A stretch of 64,000 nt of DNA from Pseudoalteromonas phenolica (GCF_005886345.1 NZ_PNEC01000064.1:1-64000); one strand, 5' to 3'; shown: positions 36,901 through 44,961, counted from the stretch's first letter. A program made the numbers and translations. The notes: generated by a model not told the origin, from the sequence alone.

Positions 36901-37094
36901 ATGATGATTACTACTGCAGAAGTTGGGCTGACAATTAACAAGGGAACGAGATAGCCGGGTACAACTAAGCCAGTAAGGGGAAAACCAAACCTAAGATTTA
37001 AAAAGCAAACAACCGCAATCCCAACCCAAACGGTAGTGATAACCGATTGACCGAGTCCACTTCCAGCAGGGAAAACAGATAAAGCCCACTCCAT
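33984..37094 (-). CDS. capC: CapC/PgsC-like membrane protein with large C-terminal extension
   Basis: A 1036-residue protein whose first about 365 residues are multi-spanning. The start, with LRFGFPLTGLVVPGYLVPLLI and GRDRFFAIILISILVR, is the CapC/PgsC signature. A second set, LKYGWEFNGIMLPALLALQL and GARLLLFFFNIGF near 222-300, mirrors the first, so the membrane part contains two CapC-like halves. CapC works with CapB in polymer assembly or translocation. The remaining about 670 residues, absent from Bacillus CapC (about 150 residues), look soluble and include VPHPSTERIATDS near 480 and AHPFASEQANVM near 770, similar in style to motifs of the small exported protein encoded downstream. Start: TAATG overlap with the previous gene, GAGG upstream. 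Confidence 0.85.
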   Translation of the reverse strand: MEWALSVFPAGSGLGQSVITTVWVGIAVVCFLNLRFGFPLTGLVVPGYLVPLLIVSPTSAVVIIIESFVVYFIMKLSAQTIMERFGYAEMFGRDRFFAIILISILVRVVMDTLFWPLVANLLGSWDITFNYSTQLYSLGLIIIALAANVMWNGGFNYGLKVTLIQLTVSYILVRYILMPFTNFSIANLAIMYEDVAVSIIAAPKAYIILVITAFIASRANLKYGWEFNGIMLPALLALQLMQPSKLLTSFIETAVILIMGTLLLQYTRLKNANFEGARLLLFFFNIGFIYKLCLNYFIINYYPSLKVTDTFAFGYMLSTLLALKIYQKNALGLIIRATFQTSVIGGFAAIFIGFIIMFVPSLFTTNQIKSLQSYTEIQDLSQQLSEYKSYLYTDKKNKVEISQYQETQNLQSFRAAINILNRDRNDFDNIAKAQSLLLKLNFSLRQDEQYIYIQDTNKYGIRGLFVVNKQTSSNLVLTVPHPSTERIATDSSVLLMNYLNATALALGTQSTLSFSADNNSQQSKYYWAFMQALETEDIMQLRSVNTRTNSVLKTSPFGAIGQFWIFNRLPDAINQSELSEVLGFSQSNFGLLSEQSLPDPAFRGQLLETFIDTSAYTSLLSKVALSEQLNQTPIRQLTSTLEDEISEFTPKITAKGSQHFQSLSDNEAALWEFEILRPLYTLSDDLVGDEVNMNVLNELNKINNIARMVGYQLTLLNTPRGRYIKISPLDDIQYYQLGQGLYFLRLDPTNLLNVQVPRPLFESNTIQFASKLYQKTNAKMLLIAGAHPFASEQANVMAAANVQTLFNIVHQSALRHYQHQGILNLQIRSHSAPSHIRPSALAFQYTQPQPRHKQSLEVVRVALQELGVEHQIVLGQTATRGLELGTSPQTGYQIFSPISELATLWLASDFKQHFSISKDALLQRLLAISKQPVLIRTNISALSPQDWQQLTADQISSFENITENYALSHHLPFIKSLCEQKFSCTLQATELAHQDELALLIKHNNRIALIYLPKRNQLVDLNKFSEIMIGSENVFH

Positions 37095-39052
37095 TAATTA
37101 GAAGCCTCTGAAGAAATAACACTAGACTGTTTGTTGTTTATGTGTAAGTCTTTTTTTTGGTCATCGATTTGTCTGGTCAATTCGGTTAAATTAATAAACT
37201 CAAATAAGATACCTCCCAAAGAAAAAGGCTCTCCATGATTGTTTTTTTGATCAGATGATTCTATGGTTCTTACATTTAGAACAAATTTCTGTTTGTTTAA
37301 GTGAATGGGCAAGTAGATTTCGCCTTTATGAAGCGTTAAATACCTGAGTTTACCTTTAGCATTTCCATGCTCTAGTCCTGTGACTTTGCAAAGTAAATCT
37401 AATGCAGTCATTTCGAATATAGGTAGATGATGTTGTTTTGCAAACAACTCAAGTGCGTGGTTGGTTTGTACAATTTGGCCAGATAAATTGAATAGCACTG
37501 ACGCTGAGCGGATATGATTAAACACATGTTCTAAAGTGGTCAGCTTTTGTTCCATTTCATTAATGGAGTGCTTAATTTGTTGACTCAGTGGTTTAGCTAA
37601 ATTTAATGTTAATAATTTCGCAATTACATTACTTTCCGCTTTACCTTGAGTTTCGAAAACACGATAGTGGAATAAAAGTTCGCCAACTTGATTCGCAAAT
37701 CGGTTTACATTATTCACAAAAGCACGCTCATTGAAATGTGCATCAGGGGTGATAGTCATCGCCCAAAAACCTCGAATATCCCCCGCATACATCAAAGGAA
37801 CAATATATTGAGATTCATTGTCACTTAATGACTTAAAGAATGGACGAGTGATTTTTACGGTCCCAAACGCTTTTATTGCATCAGAATAGGGGGCTCGCTC
37901 GTAATCACGACGCATCTCGTAAATATCAGATAAATGGCAGTTGATTGAACGGATCTCATATACACGGTGAGCTCCCTCTAATCTGGCCAGTAAGATACTT
38001 TTATCTAAAGCTAGTTGTTGATTTATTAATTGAATAATTGAGTCCCAAGGCGTATTTTGTTCGGTGAAAGATTTAGGCAAATAGCGAACAGACATTTTTT
38101 GAGTGATATTGTTTATCAATCGATGTAAATCATCTTCTTCTGCCCATTTTACAGACAAAAACACCCAGAATAGGGTTGTGAAGGTAAGAATGGTTACTTG
38201 TGCAGCTGGTAAAAAAATATGAAATTTAGCCATAACTAAATAACATAAAGCGACCCAAGACAAAGAAATTAAAGCAGTGAGAATGAACCCGATATTAAAT
38301 GCGACTTTTTGATAGAGGGTGAGCAAGGCAACCATAATGATAAGTTGAAGAAGCAATGAAAGTTGACTGCTTAAAGGTGTAATTAGAGTTTTTTCGATAA
38401 GGTTATGAGCTACATAGGCATGTAAATAAATCGAATTTACTTCTTCAGTTAATTTAGGTGCCCGGATAGGTAAACCAAAACTGTTATTGACTTGAGCAAT
38501 GAGTATTATTTTATTTTTGATCTGCCCAGCTAAGACATCATTACTTTGAATGCGAGTACTATTGAATTTGGGTAAGGCTTGAATATCTAGTGCAAAACTT
38601 AATAAAGGTGAATTTTCTAATTTACTATTAGGAAAAAGTTTTAGCCATAGGCTGTTACACTGGTTTTGTTGCTCTGCTGCAATTTGTATAGAGTATCCGA
38701 GCCAAGGGTTTAATTTACTTAAACAAAGTTGATTGTCTCTTCTAGGGTAAAAAACAGCTTCGTTATCAATGTGTGTTAGCCCAGCATCTGACACAACAAT
38801 AATGGCTCTGGGGGCATGATCTAGAAGAGTATAGATAAGTTGGTCATGTTCAAATGTCAGGTCGTTAGCTTCAATGACTACGACATCGCTGTGTTTTTCT
38901 GATTGCCAAAGGTTAAAATAATTAAAAATAGGCGCATTTAGACGCTGTAAAACGCCTGTCAATTCGGCGATCAAAACAACAGTAATCAAGCTAATGATTA
39001 ACCAAAAGGTTTTATGTCTTTTTATAAAAAATAATTGTTGTTTTACCGACAC
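37094..39052 (-). CDS. CHASE2-GAF-PAS membrane sensor without a kinase domain
   Basis: A 652-residue protein: a first membrane helix (about 14-34), an extracytoplasmic CHASE2 domain (about 35-220), three further membrane helices (about 230-305), a GAF-like domain (about 340-475), and a PAS-like domain (about 515-635, with VLFNLSGQIVQTNHALELF), then a short tail. CHASE2 proteins usually end in a histidine kinase, cyclase or GGDEF output; none is present here and no HisKA/HATPase motifs are seen. It may sense the periplasmic state of polymer synthesis and pass it to a partner protein. It begins with GTG preceded by AGGA, and its stop shares TAATG with the CapC-like start. Confidence 0.85.
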   Translation of the reverse strand: MSVKQQLFFIKRHKTFWLIISLITVVLIAELTGVLQRLNAPIFNYFNLWQSEKHSDVVVIEANDLTFEHDQLIYTLLDHAPRAIIVVSDAGLTHIDNEAVFYPRRDNQLCLSKLNPWLGYSIQIAAEQQNQCNSLWLKLFPNSKLENSPLLSFALDIQALPKFNSTRIQSNDVLAGQIKNKIILIAQVNNSFGLPIRAPKLTEEVNSIYLHAYVAHNLIEKTLITPLSSQLSLLLQLIIMVALLTLYQKVAFNIGFILTALISLSWVALCYLVMAKFHIFLPAAQVTILTFTTLFWVFLSVKWAEEDDLHRLINNITQKMSVRYLPKSFTEQNTPWDSIIQLINQQLALDKSILLARLEGAHRVYEIRSINCHLSDIYEMRRDYERAPYSDAIKAFGTVKITRPFFKSLSDNESQYIVPLMYAGDIRGFWAMTITPDAHFNERAFVNNVNRFANQVGELLFHYRVFETQGKAESNVIAKLLTLNLAKPLSQQIKHSINEMEQKLTTLEHVFNHIRSASVLFNLSGQIVQTNHALELFAKQHHLPIFEMTALDLLCKVTGLEHGNAKGKLRYLTLHKGEIYLPIHLNKQKFVLNVRTIESSDQKNNHGEPFSLGGILFEFINLTELTRQIDDQKKDLHINNKQSSVISSEASN

Positions 39053-39073
39053 AAAGTGTTCCTAAAAAGCCAA

Positions 39074-41308
39074 TTAGAATTGACTGAAAGTTAAATTTAA
39101 TCGAACAGCCTTGTCAGTTGAAACTCTTAAAAACGTCTTTCCATGTAGCTGAGCAGTTCGCCAAGTTCGATTATTCAATTTTACTGGGTCATGCCAAGAA
39201 ATAAGTGCAATATCATCTAATTGTAGCTCAGCATTACCATTTTTTGGTGGCGAGTGAATAAATGCAAAGCGCATGCCTCGTGGAGGCAATTTTTCGGGGC
39301 CCAGAACGTTATTATCGCTTGGTAATTCAAAGTCTATGTTAAAAGGTTTCCAGTCATAATCGCCGTCTTGAAAAATGTTTAAGCGTTGTTCAGAAAATAC
39401 GAGCGAGTCTTCTGAAGTAAGAATCTTTAAATCAAGCGCTAGTTGACCAGCATTTATTCCTTTAGCATAACCATACAGAGTGTGCTTATGAAACACCTTG
39501 CTCACATTATCAGCAGGTGTGAGTGGAAAAGCTCTTATAGTTTGTTTAAACGGCACTCTTAAAGGAAGGTTGTCATACTGATCTCGCGAAATACAAAGCC
39601 CTTGGTTACCTCTATATGCTCCGGTTAAGCAGGGTTGCACATCTTCATCTTTGTGGTCCCAGTGGTTTAGTTCAAATTGAGCGGTATCGTTATCCCAGTC
39701 TTCAAAATCACCAAAAGCTAAGATATCTCTTCCAAAAGTTATTTGTTTGACTTCTTCACTGCTCGTTATTTCAGTTAAAAAGCTCTGACTTGGTGCCAGA
39801 TTTCTTAAATCTATTATATGCTCGCCTGCGGGGAGTTCGATGGAATGTTGCTGTTTATTGCTGGCTTCTAACTGTTCATCGAAAATGATTTCTGCATAGC
39901 CTTGCTTTGGAATAACGGTTACATTCGAAGAAAATTCAGCTACGCGTTTAATTAAGTGGTTACTTAAATCACCTGAAATTAAACGAGGCTTGTACTCATC
40001 AATGTAAATTGGGTAAGCCCTAGCCGAGGTAACTTTAGGAACTTGTGTTTTATCTACACGCACTTCGACTGCTAACCCCAAAACTGTTTCAAGGCGGTTT
40101 TGGTCAAACACAAAATTACCCAGACCAAGTAAAGTCGGAACGCCGTTGTACACAGCAAAACCTTGGGCAACATGAGGGTGATGGGCAACCATTAAATCTG
40201 GTTTTTCATCAAGCTTTGAAATAAAAGCAAAGCGATTATCTATGTAATCTGTTTGTGCATACGAGTACTCATCCCCACCATGTAGTTGCACTACCGTGAA
40301 ATCACTATTGGCTACGCTAGCATTTATAGCCGCTTTTAGCTTATTAGAATCGGAAAGGTCTGCCGCACCGCCTTTTATATCATCAGCGATGTAAGTAATT
40401 GCATGGTCTCCACCTCGAATTGAAGTCGCAGAAACAAGCCCTAAGGTGGTGCCTTTCACATTTTCATAAACAGGTGCAAACGCTGATGCCGCGTTAAAAC
40501 CTGCACCACTGTGTAAGAATCCTGCCTCGTCTACAAACCTTATAGTGTCAGTTAAGCCTGATAGTTGGTAATCATAAACGTGGTTATTTCCTAATGCGAC
40601 ATAGTCCACACCAATACTAGTTAATCCCTCAAGTGTTTCAGGCAAAGAAAAAAATGAAAACTCTTTAGTGGGATGAACACTAATAGGTTGATTTAACACT
40701 GGCGACTCTAAATTTACGGATGCAAAGTCAGAGTGTATAAATAGAGGGGCAACCGCCTTTGTTATTTCTATTGATGCTGTAGCTGCATTTGCTAGGTTTA
40801 TCATTGCATCTGGTAAATTAGGTACTGAGTTCCCCATCGTGGTGATGCTGGGGTCCATAAAGCGACGACCAAACATTGTATCGCCAGCAAAGATCACGCT
40901 TACTTCATTGTTAAGTTTAGGAGTAAGTTCTATGACCTCGTTACTTTTGTTTGAGGAAATGTTTAAGGTGAGGGATGTAAAATAATAATCAGGATGTTCA
41001 ATTTCAATTGGATAATTACCAAGGGTAAAGGTATTTAATGCGATAACCCCGTTCGGATCTGACTGATAAACTTGATCTGCAACTTTGACAGTAATATTTG
41101 CCAACGGCTCGCTTAAGTTATTTTTTATTTCTAGTTTGTAAGGGATAAGTTGTTTTTTAGCAGATGCTCGTTCTTCACTTTCTTTCTTTTGCCCTTCAGA
41201 CGGTCCCGTTTGATATGGGTCTTCCACCGAGCAGGCAGATAAGAAATAAACCGATATACATACGGTTAGGATATTAGTTAGTTTGAATAGAACACTTGTG
41301 TTTGGCAT
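39074..41308 (-). CDS. capA: CapA/PgsA-like lipoprotein
   Basis: A 744-residue protein with a lipobox (YFLSAC, cysteine near 26), a small Ig-like/carboxypeptidase-regulatory-like domain (about 55-125), a CapA metallophosphatase-fold domain (about 130-440; VIFAGDTMFGRRF, VNLESP, LGNNHVYDY, LHGGDEY, HHPHVAQGF, GLGNFVFDQ) and a C-terminal beta-sandwich (about 535-744; LAFGDFEDWDNDT, ELQLDDIALISW) like a galactose-binding fold. CapA/PgsA is essential for poly-gamma-glutamate production and transport in Bacillus; its precise chemistry is unsettled. All expected metal-site residues appear present. It is the promoter-proximal gene of the operon, 21 bases before the sensor gene. As a lipoprotein it would be tethered to the inner or outer membrane. 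Confidence 0.88.
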   Translation of the reverse strand: MPNTSVLFKLTNILTVCISVYFLSACSVEDPYQTGPSEGQKKESEERASAKKQLIPYKLEIKNNLSEPLANITVKVADQVYQSDPNGVIALNTFTLGNYPIEIEHPDYYFTSLTLNISSNKSNEVIELTPKLNNEVSVIFAGDTMFGRRFMDPSITTMGNSVPNLPDAMINLANAATASIEITKAVAPLFIHSDFASVNLESPVLNQPISVHPTKEFSFFSLPETLEGLTSIGVDYVALGNNHVYDYQLSGLTDTIRFVDEAGFLHSGAGFNAASAFAPVYENVKGTTLGLVSATSIRGGDHAITYIADDIKGGAADLSDSNKLKAAINASVANSDFTVVQLHGGDEYSYAQTDYIDNRFAFISKLDEKPDLMVAHHPHVAQGFAVYNGVPTLLGLGNFVFDQNRLETVLGLAVEVRVDKTQVPKVTSARAYPIYIDEYKPRLISGDLSNHLIKRVAEFSSNVTVIPKQGYAEIIFDEQLEASNKQQHSIELPAGEHIIDLRNLAPSQSFLTEITSSEEVKQITFGRDILAFGDFEDWDNDTAQFELNHWDHKDEDVQPCLTGAYRGNQGLCISRDQYDNLPLRVPFKQTIRAFPLTPADNVSKVFHKHTLYGYAKGINAGQLALDLKILTSEDSLVFSEQRLNIFQDGDYDWKPFNIDFELPSDNNVLGPEKLPPRGMRFAFIHSPPKNGNAELQLDDIALISWHDPVKLNNRTWRTAQLHGKTFLRVSTDKAVRLNLTFSQF

Positions 41309-41337
41309 TTAAACACTCACTTTTATCAGTCCTTAGT

Positions 41338-41367
41338 ATTATAAATTATTTATTCGATTTGATGCAA
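41338..41367 (-). promoter_or_regulatory. Sigma70-like promoter of the cap-like operon
   Basis: On the minus strand, TTGCAT (41362-41367) and TATAAT (41338-41343) are separated by 18 bases. The transcript would begin about 23 bases before the CapA-like ATG. Confidence 0.65.
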
Positions 41368-41443
41368 TTATTAATTGCCACCCCAAATATTAAACATATA
41401 TTTAACTTGTTATGTATGGATAGGATATAAAACTATAGATAAA

Positions 41444-41461
41444 TGTCCAATAATGTTTACA
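41444..41461 (+). promoter_or_regulatory. Putative TyrR box upstream of tyrR
   Basis: TGTCCAATAATGTTTACA matches the TyrR consensus TGTAAA-N6-TTTACA in ten of 12 positions, with G and C fourteen bases apart. It lies about 70 bases before the tyrR start and would allow autoregulation, known for E. coli TyrR. Confidence 0.5.
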
Positions 41462-41532
41462 TTTTTGTAGTATGAAGACTATTCTTAGAGTATCATTTTG
41501 CTGTTTTATGTTTAGCCCTGCTTGAGGAACAA

Positions 41533-43089
41533 ATGCGTCTTGAAATCCTGTGTGCTGATCGTATTGGAATAGCACAAGAAGTATTAAATATATTAGTTAA
41601 TTATCAGGTTGACTTAAAAGGTATCGAAGTTGATTCGGTTAATTGTAAGATGTATGTGAGTTTTCCTCCCATCGAGTTTGAGCAGTTTCAGAAAATCATG
41701 CCTGAAATTCGTTTAATAGATGGTGTAGAAGATGTTCGCACAACTGCGTTTTTACCATCTGAGCGTGAACATAATGAGTTAAATACTTTATTAAGTGCCT
41801 TACCAGATGGCGTGATATCAATTGATGCTAAAGGGTGGGTGCGTCACTGTAATGACGCGGCCTCTAAAGATTTAAGTTTAAGTCTTGATGATGTGCTTGG
41901 TGAAAACATAAATAATTTGCTCAAAGGCTTTAATTTCACTCGTTGGTTAGAGGGCAAAGAGGTTTTAGGGCAAACCACTCGTGTAGAAGTTGGCGGTGAA
42001 GACTATATTGCCGATATATTACCTATAACAGTACCTCAGAAGCCGGGTGGTGACATTCTTGCCGGTGCGGTAATTAATATAAAATCACAAAGCCGCCTTG
42101 GTCAGCAAGTGAGCGCCTTTAGGCGTTATGGACAAGAAAGCTTTGCGACTATTCATAGTAATAGTACAGCTATGCGCCGTGTCGTTCGTGAAGCGCGTAA
42201 AATGTCTCAATTAGATGCACCAATTCTTATTACAGGTGAAACGGGCACAGGTAAAGAGTTGTTAGCTAGGGCCTGCCACTATGCATCGAACCGTTCGATG
42301 AAGCCATTTATAGCTTTGTCATGCGCCTCTTTACCGGATGATGTTGCAGAATCGGAGCTTTTTGGTTATGCCGGTTTTGACGAAAGCGCCGCCCCTAAAC
42401 GCGGTGTATTAGAACAAGCGGACGGTGGCACTGTTTTCTTGGATGAAGTTGGTGAGATGTCAACACAACTACAAACTAAATTACTGCGCTTTTTACAAGA
42501 TGGTACATTTAGAAAAGTAGGTGATGAAAACGAAGTTAAAGTAAATGTACGTATAGTTGCTGCAACTCAAAAAGACTTGCCTGCTATGGTGCAAGAGGGG
42601 ACCTTCAGAGAAGACCTATATTATCGCATCAATGTACTTACGCTTGATATTGCGCCACTGAGAGATAGAAAAGCCGATATTGGCCCGCTAACAGAGCACT
42701 TTATTCAAAAGTATGCGCAACAAAATGGGCAAGCAGCACCAATATTAGCTGCTGACTGTTTGTCATTTTTAGAGCAGTATCCTTGGCCTGGTAATGTAAG
42801 GCAATTAGAAAATGCGGTATATCGTGCAGTGTCTTTACTTGATGATAATGAACTGCGGGTTGAGCATATGCAATTGCCCACATTTACTCATGAATTAGGC
42901 TATTTAGAGTCGGATTTTGAAGGCACATTAGAGCATGCAGTTAAACGTTTTGAAGCCACTCTGCTGAGAAAGCTTTATCCAGCATACCCAAGTTCAAGAC
43001 AACTAGCGAAAAGGTTAGGGTTAAGCCATACCGCTGTTGCTAATAAGCTCAGAGAATATGGCATCAATAGAAAAACAGTTAAAGTCTAA
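41533..43089 (+). CDS. tyrR: TyrR/PhhR-type transcriptional regulator of aromatic amino-acid genes
   Basis: A 518-residue regulator with an ACT domain (1-75, starting MRLEILCADRIGIAQEVL), a PAS domain (about 85-185), an AAA+ domain (about 205-435; Walker A GETGTGKELL near 234, Walker B VFLDEVGEM) and a C-terminal helix-turn-helix (about 480-518, RQLAKRLGLSHTAVANKL). The sigma54-contact GAFTGA motif is replaced by a sequence around GYAGFDESAAPK, as in TyrR proteins that act with sigma70. It should respond to tyrosine, phenylalanine or tryptophan. TyrR-box-like sites precede this gene and hppD. Confidence 0.92.
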   Translation: MRLEILCADRIGIAQEVLNILVNYQVDLKGIEVDSVNCKMYVSFPPIEFEQFQKIMPEIRLIDGVEDVRTTAFLPSEREHNELNTLLSALPDGVISIDAKGWVRHCNDAASKDLSLSLDDVLGENINNLLKGFNFTRWLEGKEVLGQTTRVEVGGEDYIADILPITVPQKPGGDILAGAVINIKSQSRLGQQVSAFRRYGQESFATIHSNSTAMRRVVREARKMSQLDAPILITGETGTGKELLARACHYASNRSMKPFIALSCASLPDDVAESELFGYAGFDESAAPKRGVLEQADGGTVFLDEVGEMSTQLQTKLLRFLQDGTFRKVGDENEVKVNVRIVAATQKDLPAMVQEGTFREDLYYRINVLTLDIAPLRDRKADIGPLTEHFIQKYAQQNGQAAPILAADCLSFLEQYPWPGNVRQLENAVYRAVSLLDDNELRVEHMQLPTFTHELGYLESDFEGTLEHAVKRFEATLLRKLYPAYPSSRQLAKRLGLSHTAVANKLREYGINRKTVKV

Positions 43090-43589
43090 CCATTTAAAAG
43101 GGAGCTATTTTTTAGCTCCCATGTCTTTTGTGACACCGTCAATTTTAATGTTTTCGATACCATCTTCGTTAAACTTAATTTGAATACTGATATTGTTTTT
43201 TCTAAGAAATAATCTGTGTTGTTTAAGGAAAGTACATTATTTCCTCGCACAGGCACTTTAAACTTTTTCTTCTTTAAAGTTATTTTTTGATCAGCTAGTT
43301 GCCATTCAAAGCTTTCTATAAATTCTGCATTAAACTCTTGAGCCCAAACCTTTGACTCATCTTTACTAAGCGTTAAAGCAATTGAATATGACTCAGGTAG
43401 ACTAGACATATCATAATGTTTGTTTCCAATTCTGAATTGCTTTTGTGTTTTATCCCAAGCAAAGCCAAATGCAAAGTCCTTACTCAGCCCTGTTGGGTAT
43501 GTAATAGTTCCTTTGCCATCAAAATCAAAATTGGCCATTGCTGAAGCACTAAATAATACAGATAAGCAGAGTAATTTGATGATTTTCAT
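43086..43589 (-). CDS. Exported protein of unknown function with a probable frameshift
   Basis: A 167-residue frame with a signal peptide (MKIIKLLCLSVLFSASAMA, cleavage after AMA), followed by a beta-strand-rich domain. The last about 39 residues are low-quality (FKLSLTKMVSKTLKLTVSQK). At a run of six As (plus-strand T-run about 43195-43200) the -1 frame reads EKNNISIQIKFNEDGIEN then IKIDGVTKDMGAKK and stops at TAG 43105, inside the terminator stem, just where a gene end is expected. One deleted A, or -1 slippage on the run, would explain this. I infer that the ancestral or true C-terminus is in the -1 frame. Family not recognised. Confidence 0.65.
   Translation of the reverse strand: MKIIKLLCLSVLFSASAMANFDFDGKGTITYPTGLSKDFAFGFAWDKTQKQFRIGNKHYDMSSLPESYSIALTLSKDESKVWAQEFNAEFIESFEWQLADQKITLKKKKFKVPVRGNNVLSLNNTDYFLEKTISVFKLSLTKMVSKTLKLTVSQKTWELKNSSLLNG
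43100..43120. terminator. Hairpin shared by tyrR and the convergent gene
   Basis: GGGAGCTA (43100-43107) and TAGCTCCC (43113-43120) form an 8-bp stem. On the minus strand it is followed by TTTT, so it terminates the convergent small gene; it can also end tyrR, which stops 11 bases before it. The TAG at 43105-43107 (minus strand) lies within the stem. Confidence 0.75.
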
Positions 43590-43637
43590 AACTATCCTTT
43601 TTTAGTTATTAATAAATTAAGCCTAGTGGAGGTACTA

Positions 43638-44252
43638 ATGCTTGGCAACAATTTATTGAGAGTCAGTAAGCTTATGGTAGACTTTAATTTTTACATGCTG
43701 GTTGGACCACAAATGAATTTATACTTTAGGCTTTTGCTACTGCTTTTCAAAATAAAAAGGAATAAACAATACAAAGGTTTACTAGATATTTGTGATATCG
43801 ATTTCAAAGTTATGCCAAGCGACTGCGATATCAACATGCATTTAACAAACTCGAGATATTTGGCATTTATGGATCTAGCTAGAACTTGGATGACAGAAAA
43901 AATAGGCTTATTTAGTGTCGTTATGAAACGTCGCTGGTTTCCAATTGTGAATGCAACAGCTATTACATACATTAGAGATATAAAGCCATTTGAGTCGTTT
44001 AAAGTCAGCACCCAACTCGTCGGGTGGGATCATAAATACTTTTATATAGAGCAAAGATTTACTACCGAGAGAGGCTTGCATGCCATCGCTTATGTAAGGG
44101 GCGTTTTTAGAAGTAAACAAGGTATTGTGAGTGTCGAAGATATGCTAAAAGCAGCTAACTTCGAAGGTCAAGCACCAGTGCTTTCAGAAGAAATAATTCA
44201 TTGGAAGGCCATGTTAGAAGCAAAGAAAAATAGTAATAAAAAAGGCCACTAA
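43638..44252 (+). CDS. Hotdog-fold acyl-CoA thioesterase-like protein
   Basis: A 204-residue protein with an N-terminal hydrophobic segment (about 22-40) and a 4HBT-type hotdog domain (about 50-185) carrying VMPSDCDINMHLTNSRYLAFMD, the motif with the catalytic aspartate of 4-hydroxybenzoyl-CoA-type thioesterases and of Them6-like proteins. It probably hydrolyses an acyl-CoA at the membrane; the substrate is unknown. GGAGG five bases before the ATG at 43638 favours this start over the GTG at 43626. Its last codons form part of the ompW terminator. Confidence 0.85.
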   Translation: MLGNNLLRVSKLMVDFNFYMLVGPQMNLYFRLLLLLFKIKRNKQYKGLLDICDIDFKVMPSDCDINMHLTNSRYLAFMDLARTWMTEKIGLFSVVMKRRWFPIVNATAITYIRDIKPFESFKVSTQLVGWDHKYFYIEQRFTTERGLHAIAYVRGVFRSKQGIVSVEDMLKAANFEGQAPVLSEEIIHWKAMLEAKKNSNKKGH

Positions 44253-44263
44253 AACGTGGCCTT
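44242..44263 (-). terminator. Intrinsic terminator of ompW
   Basis: AAGGCCAC and GTGGCCTT form a perfect 8-bp stem. On the minus strand it is followed by a T-rich tract. It overlaps the final codons of the convergent thioesterase-like gene and lies 30 bases past ompW. Confidence 0.85.
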
Positions 44264-44292
44264 AGGGATCGAGAAAGTAACTGTATTCTGTA

Positions 44293-44961
44293 TTAAAACT
44301 TGTACTTAACACCTACCATAGCAACAACAGGGTCAAGTTCTACATCAGATGTTAATACCTTAGTTTTGTCTGCATAAACTGATGCGTCAGTATTAATATC
44401 CATTTTTGATACCATAGTGTGAATGCCCCACTTTTCGTTTAAGTGATAGTTAAATCCAGCTTGTAGTGCGATACCAAAAGAGCTATCAAGTTCTACTTTA
44501 ACGTCGTCAGTATTTAAAACAGCTTTAAGTGTAGAGCTCGCTTCTTCATCGAAGAAAACCGTGTAGTTAAGACCTGCGCCAATAAATGGACGGAACTTAG
44601 CGTTCGGCTCTAAAAAGTGGTACTGAGCAACTAATGTAGGTGGTAAATGTTTAACACTTGCTAAATGAACGTCAGTAATGTCACCTACACCAGTCAAGTT
44701 ACCAGCACCAACTACGTGATGAGAAAAAGGCGTAGCTGCAATTAGTTCAAATACAATGTTGTCTGTATATTGATAATCGAATGTAATACCAAGCTGAGTA
44801 TTTGAATCAGCAACTAAACCCGCACCTTTGTCTTGATCAAGTGCTGAAGCTGTATCGCTTGGGTTTACATTAATAAGACCAACGTTAACGCTTAATTTAG
44901 CTTGTGCTAAAGGAGCGGCTACTAAAAGGGTAGTAAGTAGAGCTGCGCCAAGTTTTTTCAT
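44293..44961 (-). CDS. ompW: OmpW-family outer-membrane protein
   Basis: A 222-residue small beta-barrel with a signal peptide (MKKLGAALLTTLLVAAPLAQA) and the OmpW pattern: VNVGLINVNPSDTAS, LGITFDYQYTDN, ELIAATPFSHHV, PPTLVAQYHFL, FRPFIGAGLNYTVFF and the final VGVKYKF. OmpW forms an eight-stranded barrel with a hydrophobic channel; it is tied to stress and anaerobic adaptation in enterics. AGGAG six bases before the ATG at 44961 sets the start; the longer frame starting at 45012 has no such site. An FNR-like site lies upstream. Confidence 0.93.
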   Translation of the reverse strand: MKKLGAALLTTLLVAAPLAQAKLSVNVGLINVNPSDTASALDQDKGAGLVADSNTQLGITFDYQYTDNIVFELIAATPFSHHVVGAGNLTGVGDITDVHLASVKHLPPTLVAQYHFLEPNAKFRPFIGAGLNYTVFFDEEASSTLKAVLNTDDVKVELDSSFGIALQAGFNYHLNEKWGIHTMVSKMDINTDASVYADKTKVLTSDVELDPVVAMVGVKYKF

